Assembly (NCBI GenBank): GCA_029264955.1
Contig: JARHYC010000006.1
Coordinates: 60,064 to 124,063 of the forward strand
Origin: Faecalibacterium sp.
GTDB taxonomy: Bacteria; Bacillota; Clostridia; Oscillospirales; Ruminococcaceae
DNA length: 64,000 nucleotides
Direction of reading: 5' to 3'
In this document: positions 33,295 to 41,841 of the stretch, one piece after another
How positions within the stretch are numbered: the stretch's first letter is position 1
Layout: each line of letters starts with the position of its first letter
The notes under the pieces: generated by a model
The model's input: the letters and a program-made list of their open reading frames with translations, nothing else
What the model was told of the DNA's origin: nothing
The model's database searches: none
Position numbers and translations under genes: made by a program

Positions 33295-34566
33295 TTACAG
33301 CAGATAGACTCCGCCGCGCATATTTGCTATTTCTAAATTGGTCACACTATCCCCCAGCTGTATCTGAATCTGATGGGATGCCACCAAACCAATGGTATAC
33401 CAGCCTGCCGACGCGGTTTGATCTGTAATACGCAGGCGCAGCAACAGCCGATCCCCTGCCAGATTATACAGTTCAACCATATCTTCCTCACCATCGGTCA
33501 ACAGTAGATTTCCCTCCCATTGGGGCGGCAGCTGTATATAAATTCCGTATGCCTCATCCAGTAGACCAAAGCTTTTTTCGGATGGTACAGTCGTAAAGTC
33601 CATCCACCGCACAAACGAATATCGTTTTGCCTTGGTCAAACTCAAAACGCCGGATTCTTCCGGCTGGGTTGGGATTTCCACCACACCATCGCCATCCAAA
33701 TCCCGACTGGTCAAGCAAGGAGCATAGCGAATAGTTGTTTCGTACAGATTCTCCGTACCTTCCAAATCGGCTTCTACCATGCGCTGGTTGGCAGGTTCAT
33801 ATTGGAACATCACCGATGCCAAATCCTGTCCACCTACACCGGTCCAGCCATCCAGAACCAAATAGCGGCCGTCTTTCGCACCCTTTCCAGCCGACAAAGA
33901 CGCATAGCCGGAAAAATACTTATTCGACAATTCAATGACAGGCAGTCGCGTAAAGCCGTTTCCATCACCGATCAAAACCTGCACCTGTGTTTTTCCAGCA
34001 TCATCCGCCGTTAAAACGATCAAATCGTCCTTTTTGTCACCAGTAATCTCTTCCACAAGATACTGTGTATAGGGCTGTTGCAGTACTGTTTCCAGTTGTC
34101 CTTCATGAAGACTGTATACTGCCAGATAGGTATCACCCGCCGTAGCATAACCCACCATAATTTGTTCTGCCCCGGTAGATTGCATCACTGCCAGCTGCAC
34201 AGAATCCACCACAGCAGAAAGCCCTTCAACCGTGCTGACTACTTTCCAGTTGTTTTCCTCATCCCGCTGCAACAGAGCCAGCTGCGCATTGGCACTCCCC
34301 GATGACTGATACAAAACAGCCGCATCGGTTTCCCCATCGCCATCCCAATCTCCAAAGAAATACGGAGTCAGAAAATCGCCTCGATTGGGGTAGCGCAACT
34401 GAATGGTTTCGCCTAAGTAACTATTCAATGCGCTTTGTACTGCCTTTGCATTGACTGAAAGCTGGGGTGCCCGCAGAAGCTCATCCATACTGCCGTTTGC
34501 TGTACAACCACACAGCAAAGCAACCATCAGCAAAACTGCTGTGGCTACTCTCCACGACCGTTTCAT
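33295..34566 (-). CDS. Lipoprotein associated with a two-component system
   Basis: 423 aa. A lipoprotein signal peptide ends in LLCGC at about residue 21. The body is beta-rich and contains calcium-loop-like repeats such as DWDGDGETD and DLDGDGVVE (FG-GAP/VCBS-like beta-propeller elements). It is anchored outside the membrane. It is the first gene of the operon, 27 bp before the response regulator. I cannot assign a ligand. A sensory accessory role for the kinase is inferred only from position. Confidence 0.8.
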   Translation of the reverse strand: MKRSWRVATAVLLMVALLCGCTANGSMDELLRAPQLSVNAKAVQSALNSYLGETIQLRYPNRGDFLTPYFFGDWDGDGETDAAVLYQSSGSANAQLALLQRDEENNWKVVSTVEGLSAVVDSVQLAVMQSTGAEQIMVGYATAGDTYLAVYSLHEGQLETVLQQPYTQYLVEEITGDKKDDLIVLTADDAGKTQVQVLIGDGNGFTRLPVIELSNKYFSGYASLSAGKGAKDGRYLVLDGWTGVGGQDLASVMFQYEPANQRMVEADLEGTENLYETTIRYAPCLTSRDLDGDGVVEIPTQPEESGVLSLTKAKRYSFVRWMDFTTVPSEKSFGLLDEAYGIYIQLPPQWEGNLLLTDGEEDMVELYNLAGDRLLLRLRITDQTASAGWYTIGLVASHQIQIQLGDSVTNLEIANMRGGVYLL

Positions 34567-34611
34567 AGTATCAGCTCCTTTCTGCCCGCCAGCGACAATT
34601 ATACAGTTTAT

Positions 34612-34640
34612 AGTATATCACGGGGCTTCCTACCTGCCAA
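34612..34640 (-). promoter_or_regulatory. Sigma-A promoter of the lipoprotein/two-component operon
   Basis: TTGGCA and TATACT, 17-bp spacer, minus strand. CCAGCGAC occurs on both sides (34589-34596 and 34650-34657), a possible direct-repeat binding site. Confidence 0.7.
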
Positions 34641-34699
34641 GTATGACAACCAGCGACACTTGTAAAAACTTTATGACCACGCCATTTTTCTTGTTCCAA

Positions 34700-34745
34700 C
34701 AAAAGAAGAGCGAAGCACAGTAGCCTGCGCTTCGCTCTTCTTGAA
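34700..34745 (-). terminator. Terminator of deoC
   Basis: 14-bp stem AAGAAGAGCGAAGC/GCTTCGCTCTTCTT followed by T-rich sequence. Confidence 0.85.
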
Positions 34746-34748
34746 ATC

Positions 34749-35414
34749 TTAGTAGCCCTTAGCCTCTTCGCCATTCATCAGTTTCACAGCGCGGCTGGTA
34801 CCCAAACGGTCCGCCCCCAGTGCAATGAACTTTTCCATATCTTCCACAGTGGAAATACCGCCAGCGGCTTTAATCTTGCAGCGACCTTTCACGCAGCGTG
34901 CAAACAGTTCAATATCCTCGAAGGTTGCACCGCCGGTCGAAAAACCGGTGCTGGTCTTAATGAAATCCGCACCGGCTTCCGGCACGATATCGCACATGAT
35001 TTCCTTCTGCTCATCGGTCAGCAAACAGGTCTCGATGATGACCTTCAGAACCTTATCCCCTACAGCAGCCTTGACTGCAGCGATTTCGTTCTTAACATCC
35101 TCATAGCGGCCATCCTTCAGCCAACCGATGTTGATGACCATATCCACTTCTTCAGCGCCGTTTTCCACAGCCGTCTTGGCCTCAAAACACTTGGATGCCG
35201 TATCCATTGCGCCCAGAGGGAAGCCAATTACGCAGCATACCGGGACACGACCTGCCATATACTCGACTGCCTGCTTTACATAGCAGGTGTTAATGCAGAC
35301 AGACGCACAACCGTTTTCGATTGCTTCGTCACACAACTGCTGAATCTGAGCCCAGGTTGCATCTGCTTTCAGCAGCGTATGATCCACGCGGGACATAATT
35401 TCTTTTTTATTCAT
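34749..35414 (-). CDS. deoC: Deoxyribose-phosphate aldolase
   Basis: 221-aa TIM barrel that splits 2-deoxyribose 5-phosphate into acetaldehyde and glyceraldehyde 3-phosphate. DHTLLK at the start, the segment EEVDMVINIGWLKDG, and the Schiff-base lysine in FIKTSTGF (around residue 151) with KAAGGI are conserved. TAGGAGA precedes the ATG. It lies 19 bp downstream of the 47-aa membrane peptide gene on the same strand. Confidence 0.96.
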   Translation of the reverse strand: MNKKEIMSRVDHTLLKADATWAQIQQLCDEAIENGCASVCINTCYVKQAVEYMAGRVPVCCVIGFPLGAMDTASKCFEAKTAVENGAEEVDMVINIGWLKDGRYEDVKNEIAAVKAAVGDKVLKVIIETCLLTDEQKEIMCDIVPEAGADFIKTSTGFSTGGATFEDIELFARCVKGRCKIKAAGGISTVEDMEKFIALGADRLGTSRAVKLMNGEEAKGY

Positions 35415-35433
35415 AATGTCAATCTCCTATTTC

Positions 35434-35577
35434 TTATCGCTTTGCGCAGCCGCTCGCCTTACCCATGTGCCAACCGATCAAACTGAATACCATGCCCGTA
35501 ATAGCAACTGCTACTGCCGTAAAGCCCAGAATCATACCGGTCAAACGGAATGCAAAACCTTTTTTATGCTTTTTCAT
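35434..35577 (-). CDS. Small membrane protein, 47 aa, unknown function
   Basis: Basic N-terminus (MKKHKKG) followed by one hydrophobic helix of about 25 residues and a short Gly/Cys/Lys tail. A strong RBS (AGGAGG) lies 8 nt upstream of the ATG, and it sits between gtrA and deoC on the same strand with short gaps (25 and 19 bp). The coding call rests on the RBS, the clean composition and the context. I do not recognise the family. Confidence 0.7.
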   Translation of the reverse strand: MKKHKKGFAFRLTGMILGFTAVAVAITGMVFSLIGWHMGKASGCAKR

Positions 35578-35602
35578 CGTACAGACCTCCTGTTATTTCG
35601 GT

Positions 35603-36046
35603 TTACTTTTTGAATATGAGCAATTTGCTGAATATATAATTCAGCACAACCACAACTATATTGGACACAACCTTTACGCCGGTACCCCACAACTTCAGCC
35701 ACTGGGGTGAAACCAACATGGGTCCGATCCAGTTTCCACCCACGAACATAATCAGCGTATCGATCACCAGCGTACCCAAGCGGCAGGTGACAAACTTGCC
35801 AAACTCCTGCCATGCTTCTTTGCCGTGCGTTTTGCTTGCAAACACCCAAAGGCGGTTTGTTGCATATGCAAACAAAATACAGATCACATTGTTCAGGATA
35901 TTCGCCCAGCCGTTTGCAGCCTCATATCCAAACAGCATCTGAAACAAGCTGTACAGAACAATATTCAGCAGGGTAGTCAAAACACCAAAAAACAGATAAC
36001 GGAGTACCTCTCCGTATTTTTTCCACAATTTACGAATGGCTTCCAT
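35603..36046 (-). CDS. GtrA family membrane protein
   Basis: 147 aa with four membrane helices. The GtrA pattern is clear: LRYLFFGVLTTLLNIVLY at the N-terminus, NNVICILFAYATNRLWVF in the second pair, and a C-terminal NYIFSKLLIF. GtrA proteins are thought to move lipid-linked sugars across the membrane for cell-surface glycosylation. GAGGAG precedes the ATG. Possible clients are the GT-C enzyme at 19.4-22.4 kb or the GT2 operon at 45-50 kb (inference). Confidence 0.88.
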   Translation of the reverse strand: MEAIRKLWKKYGEVLRYLFFGVLTTLLNIVLYSLFQMLFGYEAANGWANILNNVICILFAYATNRLWVFASKTHGKEAWQEFGKFVTCRLGTLVIDTLIMFVGGNWIGPMLVSPQWLKLWGTGVKVVSNIVVVVLNYIFSKLLIFKK

Positions 36047-36118
36047 ACCGTTTCTCCTCTTTTTTCAAGCTCAGTGATACTATTATACCACAGTACCGCA
36101 AAACTGAAAACACAGGAT

Positions 36119-36157
36119 GCAAAAAAGCCCTCGCCTAACTTAGGCGAGGGCTTTTAG
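36119..36157 (-). terminator. Terminator of the ispH-rpsA operon
   Basis: AAGCCCTCGCCTAA/TTAGGCGAGGGCTT stem with A and T runs. Confidence 0.9.
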
Positions 36158-36172
36158 GTAGCTTGTTAGTGC

Positions 36173-38086
36173 TTATTCAGCATCCTCTGCATCGCTCAGC
36201 AGAGCCTTCATGGACAGGCTGATGCGCTTCTTGTCGAAGTCAACATCCAGCAGCTTCACGTTGACCATATCGCCAACCTTCAGCACGTCGCCGACCTTCT
36301 CCACGCGCTCGTTGCTGATCTCACTGATGTGAACCAGACCGTCAACGCCGGGCAGGATGCGAACAAATGCGCCGAACTTGGTGATGGAAACAACGGGTGC
36401 CTCAAAGGTGCTGCCGATGGGATACTCGTTCTTCAGCTTCTCCCAAGGGTTGTCCTCAGTCTTCTTGTAGCCCAGAGAGACCTTATGGTTCTCGGTATCG
36501 ATGTCCTTAACGTAGACTTCGATGCTGTCGCCAACGGAAACAACCTCAGAGGGGTGCTTGATGCGATTCCAGCTCAGTTCGCTGATGTGGCACAGGCCGT
36601 CAACACCGCCGATGTCCACAAATGCGCCGTAGCTGGTCAGGCTCTTGACAACGCCAGTGTAGCTCTTGCCCACTTCAACGTTTGCCCAGAACTCTTCACG
36701 CTTAGCCTTATTAGCTTCAGCGGTGACCTTGTTGATGCTGCCAACAATCTTGCGGCCGCTGCACTCGGTAACGACCAGCTTGACGTGCTGGCCAACCAGC
36801 TGGGTGTAGTCCTCGTCGCGGCGCATAGTAGCCTGGCTGCGGGGAACGAACACCTTAACGCCCTTGATGGTAACGACAACGCCGCCCTTGTTGAACTCGG
36901 TAACGTCGCCTTCCAGGATCTCGCCAGCCTCAGCTGCCTTAGCGATTTCTTCCATGCCCTTGCGAGATGCGAGCTTCTTGCGGGACAGATGGATAACGCC
37001 GTCCTGATCCATAACCTTCTCGACGATGAGGTCCAGCTCTTCACCGACCTTGACCAGATCCTCGATCTTTGCGGAAGAATCGTCGGTCAGCTCGCTCAGC
37101 TTAACAAAGCCGGTCTGCTTCGCACCGATATCCACCTGGATCTCGTTAGCGGAAATGCTGGTTACGATTCCTTTCACAATACTACCTGCATGAACACGCT
37201 TCTCCTCAGTTGCTGCAAGCATCTCTTCGAAGCTCATGCTGTCATTAATTTCGCTCATACTGTTAAGTACCTCCTCAATAATAGACGATGGCGTTGAAGC
37301 CCCGGCTGTCACGCCCGCCGTTTTTACACTTCGAAACCACTCCCGCCGAATTTCGCTCGCTGTTTCGACAGCGTAGGCCCGAGTGTGTTTTTCGGCGACC
37401 GCAAGCAGCTTTTGGGTATTGGAAGAATGATGACCGCCAATGACGATTACAAGATCGCATTTTTGGCTGAGGTCTTCCGCTTCCTGTTGCCTCGCCCACG
37501 TCGCATTGCATATTGTATCAAAAATTCGTGCGTTTGTATACCCTTTTTTTAAAAACTCCGCACATTCCATCCATTTTGTAACCTGAAATGTGGTTTGTGC
37601 TACAACATACAGGGGTTGCGTGTCAATTTTTGGACCTTTCCACGACTTTAATGTAGCTAAATCGTCAAAAACAAAGACTTCTCCCTTTGTGTGTCCCACG
37701 ATGCCCTGCACCTCCGGGTGCTTTGCATCGCCCGCCACCAGCAGCACAGCACCAACCTTGTCGGCTTCTTCCGCAATACGGTGAATTTTTGCCACAAAGG
37801 GGCAGGTTGCGTCATGGCATACCAGGCCTCGCTGTGCGATTTCGTCGTAGACGCTGCTTGGTACACCGTGGCTGCGCACAACAACCTCATATCCATCGGG
37901 CACATCTGCCACATCTTTTGCGGTGTAAGCACCCTTGGATTCTAAATCTTTAACTGCCTGAGGATTATGAATCAGCGGGCCCAAGGTAGAAATTTTCTTA
38001 CCCTGTTCCAAAAGCTGATAGGTCAGCGTGACCGCACGGTTCACGCCGAAACAGAAACCAGCAGTTTTGGCCAGAATGATCTCCAT
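36173..38086 (-). CDS. ispH: Bifunctional HMBPP reductase IspH / ribosomal protein S1
   Basis: 637 aa. Residues 1-275 are IspH, the last step of the MEP isoprenoid pathway, with iron-sulfur ligands Cys12 (GFCFGV), Cys95 (DATCPFV) and Cys193 (TICNAT) and the substrate-binding GGHHSSNT. A 25-residue acidic linker leads to four S1 RNA-binding domains starting near 300, 385, 470 and 555 (e.g. [21 protein letters not shown]). The fusion is well known in Clostridia. A perfect RBS (AGGAGG) precedes the ATG. It is the last gene of the cmk-plsC operon. Confidence 0.95.
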   Translation of the reverse strand: MEIILAKTAGFCFGVNRAVTLTYQLLEQGKKISTLGPLIHNPQAVKDLESKGAYTAKDVADVPDGYEVVVRSHGVPSSVYDEIAQRGLVCHDATCPFVAKIHRIAEEADKVGAVLLVAGDAKHPEVQGIVGHTKGEVFVFDDLATLKSWKGPKIDTQPLYVVAQTTFQVTKWMECAEFLKKGYTNARIFDTICNATWARQQEAEDLSQKCDLVIVIGGHHSSNTQKLLAVAEKHTRAYAVETASEIRREWFRSVKTAGVTAGASTPSSIIEEVLNSMSEINDSMSFEEMLAATEEKRVHAGSIVKGIVTSISANEIQVDIGAKQTGFVKLSELTDDSSAKIEDLVKVGEELDLIVEKVMDQDGVIHLSRKKLASRKGMEEIAKAAEAGEILEGDVTEFNKGGVVVTIKGVKVFVPRSQATMRRDEDYTQLVGQHVKLVVTECSGRKIVGSINKVTAEANKAKREEFWANVEVGKSYTGVVKSLTSYGAFVDIGGVDGLCHISELSWNRIKHPSEVVSVGDSIEVYVKDIDTENHKVSLGYKKTEDNPWEKLKNEYPIGSTFEAPVVSITKFGAFVRILPGVDGLVHISEISNERVEKVGDVLKVGDMVNVKLLDVDFDKKRISLSMKALLSDAEDAE

Positions 38087-38099
38087 TTATTGCCTCCTG

Positions 38100-38720
38100 T
38101 CAGAAATGATAGATTTGGTACAAATCTTCCCATGCCTTGGTCAGGCGCGCCTTATTTTCACGCAGTATCGCCATATCTCGCTTACCCGGCATGACCAGTT
38201 CTTTTGCAGGAATGGCTTCACCAAAGCACACCCGCACCCGGCAGAACAGATGCATTTTGCCGTCGGGTGTATCGTAAATAATGCGGCAGGGAACCATGTC
38301 CACCTGCGCAGCAGATGCAATGACAAACGCACCGCTTTTGGGCGGCAGAAGCTTATTTTCTTTTTCACGGGTTCCCTCCGCGAAAATCATCAGGCCCCGA
38401 CCTTTTTTACATTCTTCGATCATTCTGTCCACGGCAGCACGATCGTCTTTACTCCCGCGCACGGCAATTCCACCGCCCTGGCGCAAAAACCAGCTGACCA
38501 GCCAGTTGATCTGAAACAGTTCTTTTTTTGCAAAAATCCACATCTGCCTGCCCCAGAAACGGCTGATTGCTACAAACACCGGGTCAATGGCAGATATATG
38601 ATTTGGTGCCAGAATAAAGCCCCGACCCTTGATAAGATTTTCTCGGCCGTATACTCGAATGCGGAATGCGATGTGCCAAACCACCCATGCACCGGGCAGT
38701 AACAGGTAATACAACCACAT
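38100..38720 (-). CDS. plsC: 1-acyl-sn-glycerol-3-phosphate acyltransferase
   Basis: 206 aa. PlsC acylates lysophosphatidate to phosphatidate at the membrane. The catalytic HX4D motif is NHISAIDP near residue 37, the second block is IAVRGSKDD-like, and the FAEGTREKE motif binds the glycerophosphate. An N-terminal hydrophobic segment anchors it. An AGAGG RBS is present. It is 18 bp after cmk and 13 bp before ispH-rpsA, a conserved clostridial order. Confidence 0.93.
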   Translation of the reverse strand: MWLYYLLLPGAWVVWHIAFRIRVYGRENLIKGRGFILAPNHISAIDPVFVAISRFWGRQMWIFAKKELFQINWLVSWFLRQGGGIAVRGSKDDRAAVDRMIEECKKGRGLMIFAEGTREKENKLLPPKSGAFVIASAAQVDMVPCRIIYDTPDGKMHLFCRVRVCFGEAIPAKELVMPGKRDMAILRENKARLTKAWEDLYQIYHF

Positions 38721-38738
38721 AAGCGAACAACCTCTTTC

Positions 38739-39404
38739 TTAATGAATTTTGTCCAGAATGACCTCTTTCATACGAGCAAAGCTCTGCTCAAAATCCAGTT
38801 CAGAGGTATCTACTAAAACGGCATCCTCTGCCTGACGCAGGGGCGCCGCCTCACGATGGGTGTCCTGATAGTCACGCTGACGGATATCCGCTAAAACGGT
38901 CTCAAATTCCGTCTCCTGCCCTTTTTCCTGCAATTCCAGCAGGCGGCGCTGGGCACGTGCCTCAGCGCTGGCGGTCAGATAAATTTTAACTGTTGCGTTG
39001 GGCAGCACAACAGTGCCGATGTCACGGCCATCCATCAGGATATTCTGGCTTTCTGCCAGAGCACGCTGCTGCTCCAGTAAAAAGCTGCGCACTGCCGGGT
39101 TTGCACCCACGGCAGAAGCCGCCATACCAACCTGTTCCTGACGGATTTCGGTGCTTACATCCTCATCGTTCAGATAGATATGCTGTGCGCCATCGATAGA
39201 AGCCAGCGTCAAATGAATCTGCGGCAACAGCGCAGTTACTGCCTGTGCATCCGCCGGGTCAGCACCCTGACGCAGTGCGTACAGACCGATAGCGCGGAAC
39301 ATTGCGCCCGTGTCCACATACACATAGCTCAGCTCTTTTGCCAAGCGTTTTGCCAAACTGGATTTGCCCGCACCGGACGGGCCGTCGATTGCAACCGATA
39401 CCAT
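38739..39404 (-). CDS. cmk: Cytidylate kinase
   Basis: 221 aa. It phosphorylates CMP/dCMP. The P-loop is DGPSGAGKSS at about 6-15, YVDTGAMFRAIG binds CMP, and MDGRDIGTVVLP is the conserved central motif. The lid region RRLLELQEKGQ and D..RDYQDTHRE follow. The ATG at 39404 has AGGAGGA 9 nt upstream, whereas the longer frame to 39470 has no RBS. Confidence 0.96.
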   Translation of the reverse strand: MVSVAIDGPSGAGKSSLAKRLAKELSYVYVDTGAMFRAIGLYALRQGADPADAQAVTALLPQIHLTLASIDGAQHIYLNDEDVSTEIRQEQVGMAASAVGANPAVRSFLLEQQRALAESQNILMDGRDIGTVVLPNATVKIYLTASAEARAQRRLLELQEKGQETEFETVLADIRQRDYQDTHREAAPLRQAEDAVLVDTSELDFEQSFARMKEVILDKIH

Positions 39405-39436
39405 AAGTTCGTTTCCTCCTGTGGTTTCTGTTAAAT

Positions 39437-40726
39437 TTACAAACCGCGTGCGAACGCCTGTGCCGTACACCAGGCGATCTGCAGGTTATATCCGCCTGTA
39501 TAAGCGTCTACGTCCAGCACTTCACCGGCAAAATACAAGCCCTGTGCTTTTTTACTCTGCATAGTCTTGGGGTCTACTTGGCGTACATCCACACCACCTG
39601 CCGTAATAACCGCATGTGCCAAATCGCCGCGGTTGGAGATATGCACCTTCCAGTGCTTGCACAGCTCCACCAACTGCTGCTTGTGTTCGCGGGTGATTTG
39701 GTTTGCCTTGGTAGCAGGGTCGATGCCCCAGCGCTCCACCATCACAGGCTGCATACTTGCCGGCAGCAGCTTTACCAACGCCCCCTGTGCGGAATGTGCG
39801 CTGAGCAGCGCAAAATCACGGGTGATGCGGTCATACAGCTGCTGTTCCGACAGTGCCGGTTTCAGGTCGATTTCTGCCACATACTTATGCTTACGCATAT
39901 CACCCAAATGGCTGGACGCACTCAGGGTCAGTGGTCCGCTGATACCAAAGTGAGTGAACAGCATTTCGCCCTGCTCTGCAAAAATAGGTTTGCCATCCTC
40001 TAAAAGAGTCAGGGTCACATTCTTCAGCGACAGCCCCATCATCTTTTTGCAGTCCAAATCCGAAGATACCAGACTGACCAGGCTTGGTACGGGCTCAACA
40101 ATGTTATGCCCTGCCTGCTCCGCCAGTCGATAGCCGTCGCCCGTACTGCCTGTGGTTGGATAGCTCTTGCCGCCGGTCGCCACCAGAACCGCATCCGCCA
40201 TATAGCGCTTGCCGGAATGCCCTTCAACACCTGCACAGCGCAGGGTTGGACCTTTTTTCACCTTTTTCGGATGTTTCGGGTTCTGAGATGCAGCGGGCTG
40301 TTCTTCCAGTGTTTCCAGCGGCTCCAGAATCAGCTTTTCTGCACCATCATATACAATACGCGCACCATCCGCATAATACAACAGTGCCTGACGAATATCC
40401 TCTGCCCGGTCCGATACCGGGAATACACGGCGACCTCGCTCGGTTTTCAGCGGAACACCCAGTTGCTCGAACAGATCCATAGCAGCCTGCGGCGGAAATG
40501 CCGCCAGCGATGAAAACAAGAAGCGGGGATTTGCACGCACGTGATTCAAATATTCTTCCGTCGTACAATCATTGGTCACGTTGCAGCGACCTTTTCCCGT
40601 AACCAGAATTTTCTGGCCGGGCTTATCGGTGTGTTCCAAAACAGTAACCGTATGGCCTGCACGTACTGCGGCACCTGCCGCCATCAATCCGGCTGCACCT
40701 GCGCCGATAATTACAACTTTCGACAA
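39437..40726 (-). CDS. BaiN/YhiN-like NAD(P)/FAD-dependent oxidoreductase (HI0933 family)
   Basis: 429 aa. The N-terminal Rossmann motif GAGAAGLMAAGAA binds FAD. KGRCNVTND and the C-terminal ITAGGVDVRQVDPKTMQSK and GEVLDVDAYTGGYNLQIAW blocks are family signatures. The physiological substrate is unsettled (names include aminoacetone oxidase-like and BaiN reductase). The start is TTG at 40726, with AAAGAGG 6 nt upstream, because no ATG precedes the Rossmann motif within reach of an RBS. It sits 32 bp before cmk. Confidence 0.88.
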   Translation of the reverse strand: MSKVVIIGAGAAGLMAAGAAVRAGHTVTVLEHTDKPGQKILVTGKGRCNVTNDCTTEEYLNHVRANPRFLFSSLAAFPPQAAMDLFEQLGVPLKTERGRRVFPVSDRAEDIRQALLYYADGARIVYDGAEKLILEPLETLEEQPAASQNPKHPKKVKKGPTLRCAGVEGHSGKRYMADAVLVATGGKSYPTTGSTGDGYRLAEQAGHNIVEPVPSLVSLVSSDLDCKKMMGLSLKNVTLTLLEDGKPIFAEQGEMLFTHFGISGPLTLSASSHLGDMRKHKYVAEIDLKPALSEQQLYDRITRDFALLSAHSAQGALVKLLPASMQPVMVERWGIDPATKANQITREHKQQLVELCKHWKVHISNRGDLAHAVITAGGVDVRQVDPKTMQSKKAQGLYFAGEVLDVDAYTGGYNLQIAWCTAQAFARGL

Positions 40727-40770
40727 ATTGGTTCCTCTTTCTTTTACGATTTCATCTTTTCTAAGGCGGT

Positions 40771-41511
40771 TTACGCAAAAGTTTCCGCCACATATTCCAA
40801 CGACTTTATAGTCGTTGGCGCATCCACCGGATTCATCTGCACTGTAATCCATCCCTGATAGCCCAGACCTTTCAGCAGCAGTGTCAGTTCCCGATGGATG
40901 CTGCGGGGCTGAATTTCTCCCAGATTCGGCTCACAAATGCGCACATGGCCAATCAAAGGCAGATACTCTATCAATTCTGTAACCTTTTCGTTTTCTGCCA
41001 GCATAGCACCTACATTCAGGCACACCGCCACCCCCGGAATACCCAGCATTTTCACATAGCGGCACAGCATCAAGACTGACAGACCTGCCCTGGGTTCTAA
41101 TACCAGTGTACAGTTATATTGCGAAGCCAGTAAACCGCAGGTATTCAAAAAGTGTTCTTCCGGCAGCGTTTCACATTCCATCACCAGTGTATTGCAATGG
41201 CAGGATACCGCAAACCGACAAGCAGCTGCGATGGCATCCTCCTGCTTTTCCTGATCGAATGGATTGTTTGCCGCCTTGCCTAACCCTTGCAAAACCGGTG
41301 ATAAACCGGCAATCTTTAGACCGAAGCTCTGATACAAATATCCTGTAAACAGGGTCGCGCCGGTCAGATGGGCATAGGTCTCTTCCGGAAACACACGTTC
41401 CGGCATGACTTCCAGTCCGGTATAGCCCAGCTCCTGCATTTTTGCATAGAATGTTTCATCCACAGTTTCTGTCCAGCTTTGGATGCTGGCAGCGAGACGA
41501 AGGTTTCCCAT
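40771..41511 (-). CDS. Sugar-phosphate isomerase/epimerase-like TIM barrel with altered metal site
   Basis: 246 aa, AP-endonuclease-2/xylose-isomerase-like fold (LGYTGLEVMPE at the first strands, LVLEPRAG at strand five). In active members four residues, Glu, Asp, His and Glu, hold a metal. Here Glu139 is present, but the expected Asp of the LD-T-G motif reads Asn166 (CLNVGAM), the His in HVHI reads Arg191, and the final Glu reads Gln225 (ITVQMNP). It may be non-catalytic. The ATG at 41511 has GGAAGGGA 8 nt upstream. It is the first gene of the cmk operon. Confidence 0.75.
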   Translation of the reverse strand: MGNLRLAASIQSWTETVDETFYAKMQELGYTGLEVMPERVFPEETYAHLTGATLFTGYLYQSFGLKIAGLSPVLQGLGKAANNPFDQEKQEDAIAAACRFAVSCHCNTLVMECETLPEEHFLNTCGLLASQYNCTLVLEPRAGLSVLMLCRYVKMLGIPGVAVCLNVGAMLAENEKVTELIEYLPLIGHVRICEPNLGEIQPRSIHRELTLLLKGLGYQGWITVQMNPVDAPTTIKSLEYVAETFA

Positions 41512-41613
41512 AATACGCATCCCTTCCGCGCCGTACCCACCAACAAATACCGCAAACAGCATTGGGTTTTTCCGACGTTATTTTTCCCAAAATTACAAAA
41601 TGATACAGAGTAC

Positions 41614-41642
41614 AGTATAAAACAACCCGGCAAAAATTGCAA
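41614..41642 (-). promoter_or_regulatory. Sigma-A promoter of the isomerase-like/cmk/plsC/ispH-rpsA operon
   Basis: TTGCAA and TATACT with 17-bp spacing on the minus strand, about 100 nt before the first start codon. Confidence 0.65.
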
Positions 41643-41767
41643 CGAGAGCCATTCCCCTCTCCAACGCCTTGAACACAGCATCCCGATTCAAAACAAATGC
41701 TACACCGCACTTTATTTTTCCCTTTACCACAAACTGCGCTCTCGGCTTCTTCTGCCGATTTTCTTAT

Positions 41768-41813
41768 AAAAAGTAATGCCCGATTGATTTTTTCAATCGG
41801 GCATTACTTTTTA
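41768..41813 (-). terminator. Terminator of the CDF transporter gene
   Basis: 20-bp perfect stem around AATGCCCGATTGA/TCAATCGGGCATT, flanked by A and T runs. Confidence 0.9.
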
Positions 41814-41841
41814 TGTTTTCACGCGCACTGGCTTTTTATGC

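Noticed and set aside
41593..41652. 19-aa hydrophobic peptide ORF with a GGAG-like RBS
   Set aside because: It overlaps the -35/-10 elements of the isomerase-like operon and has no independent support.
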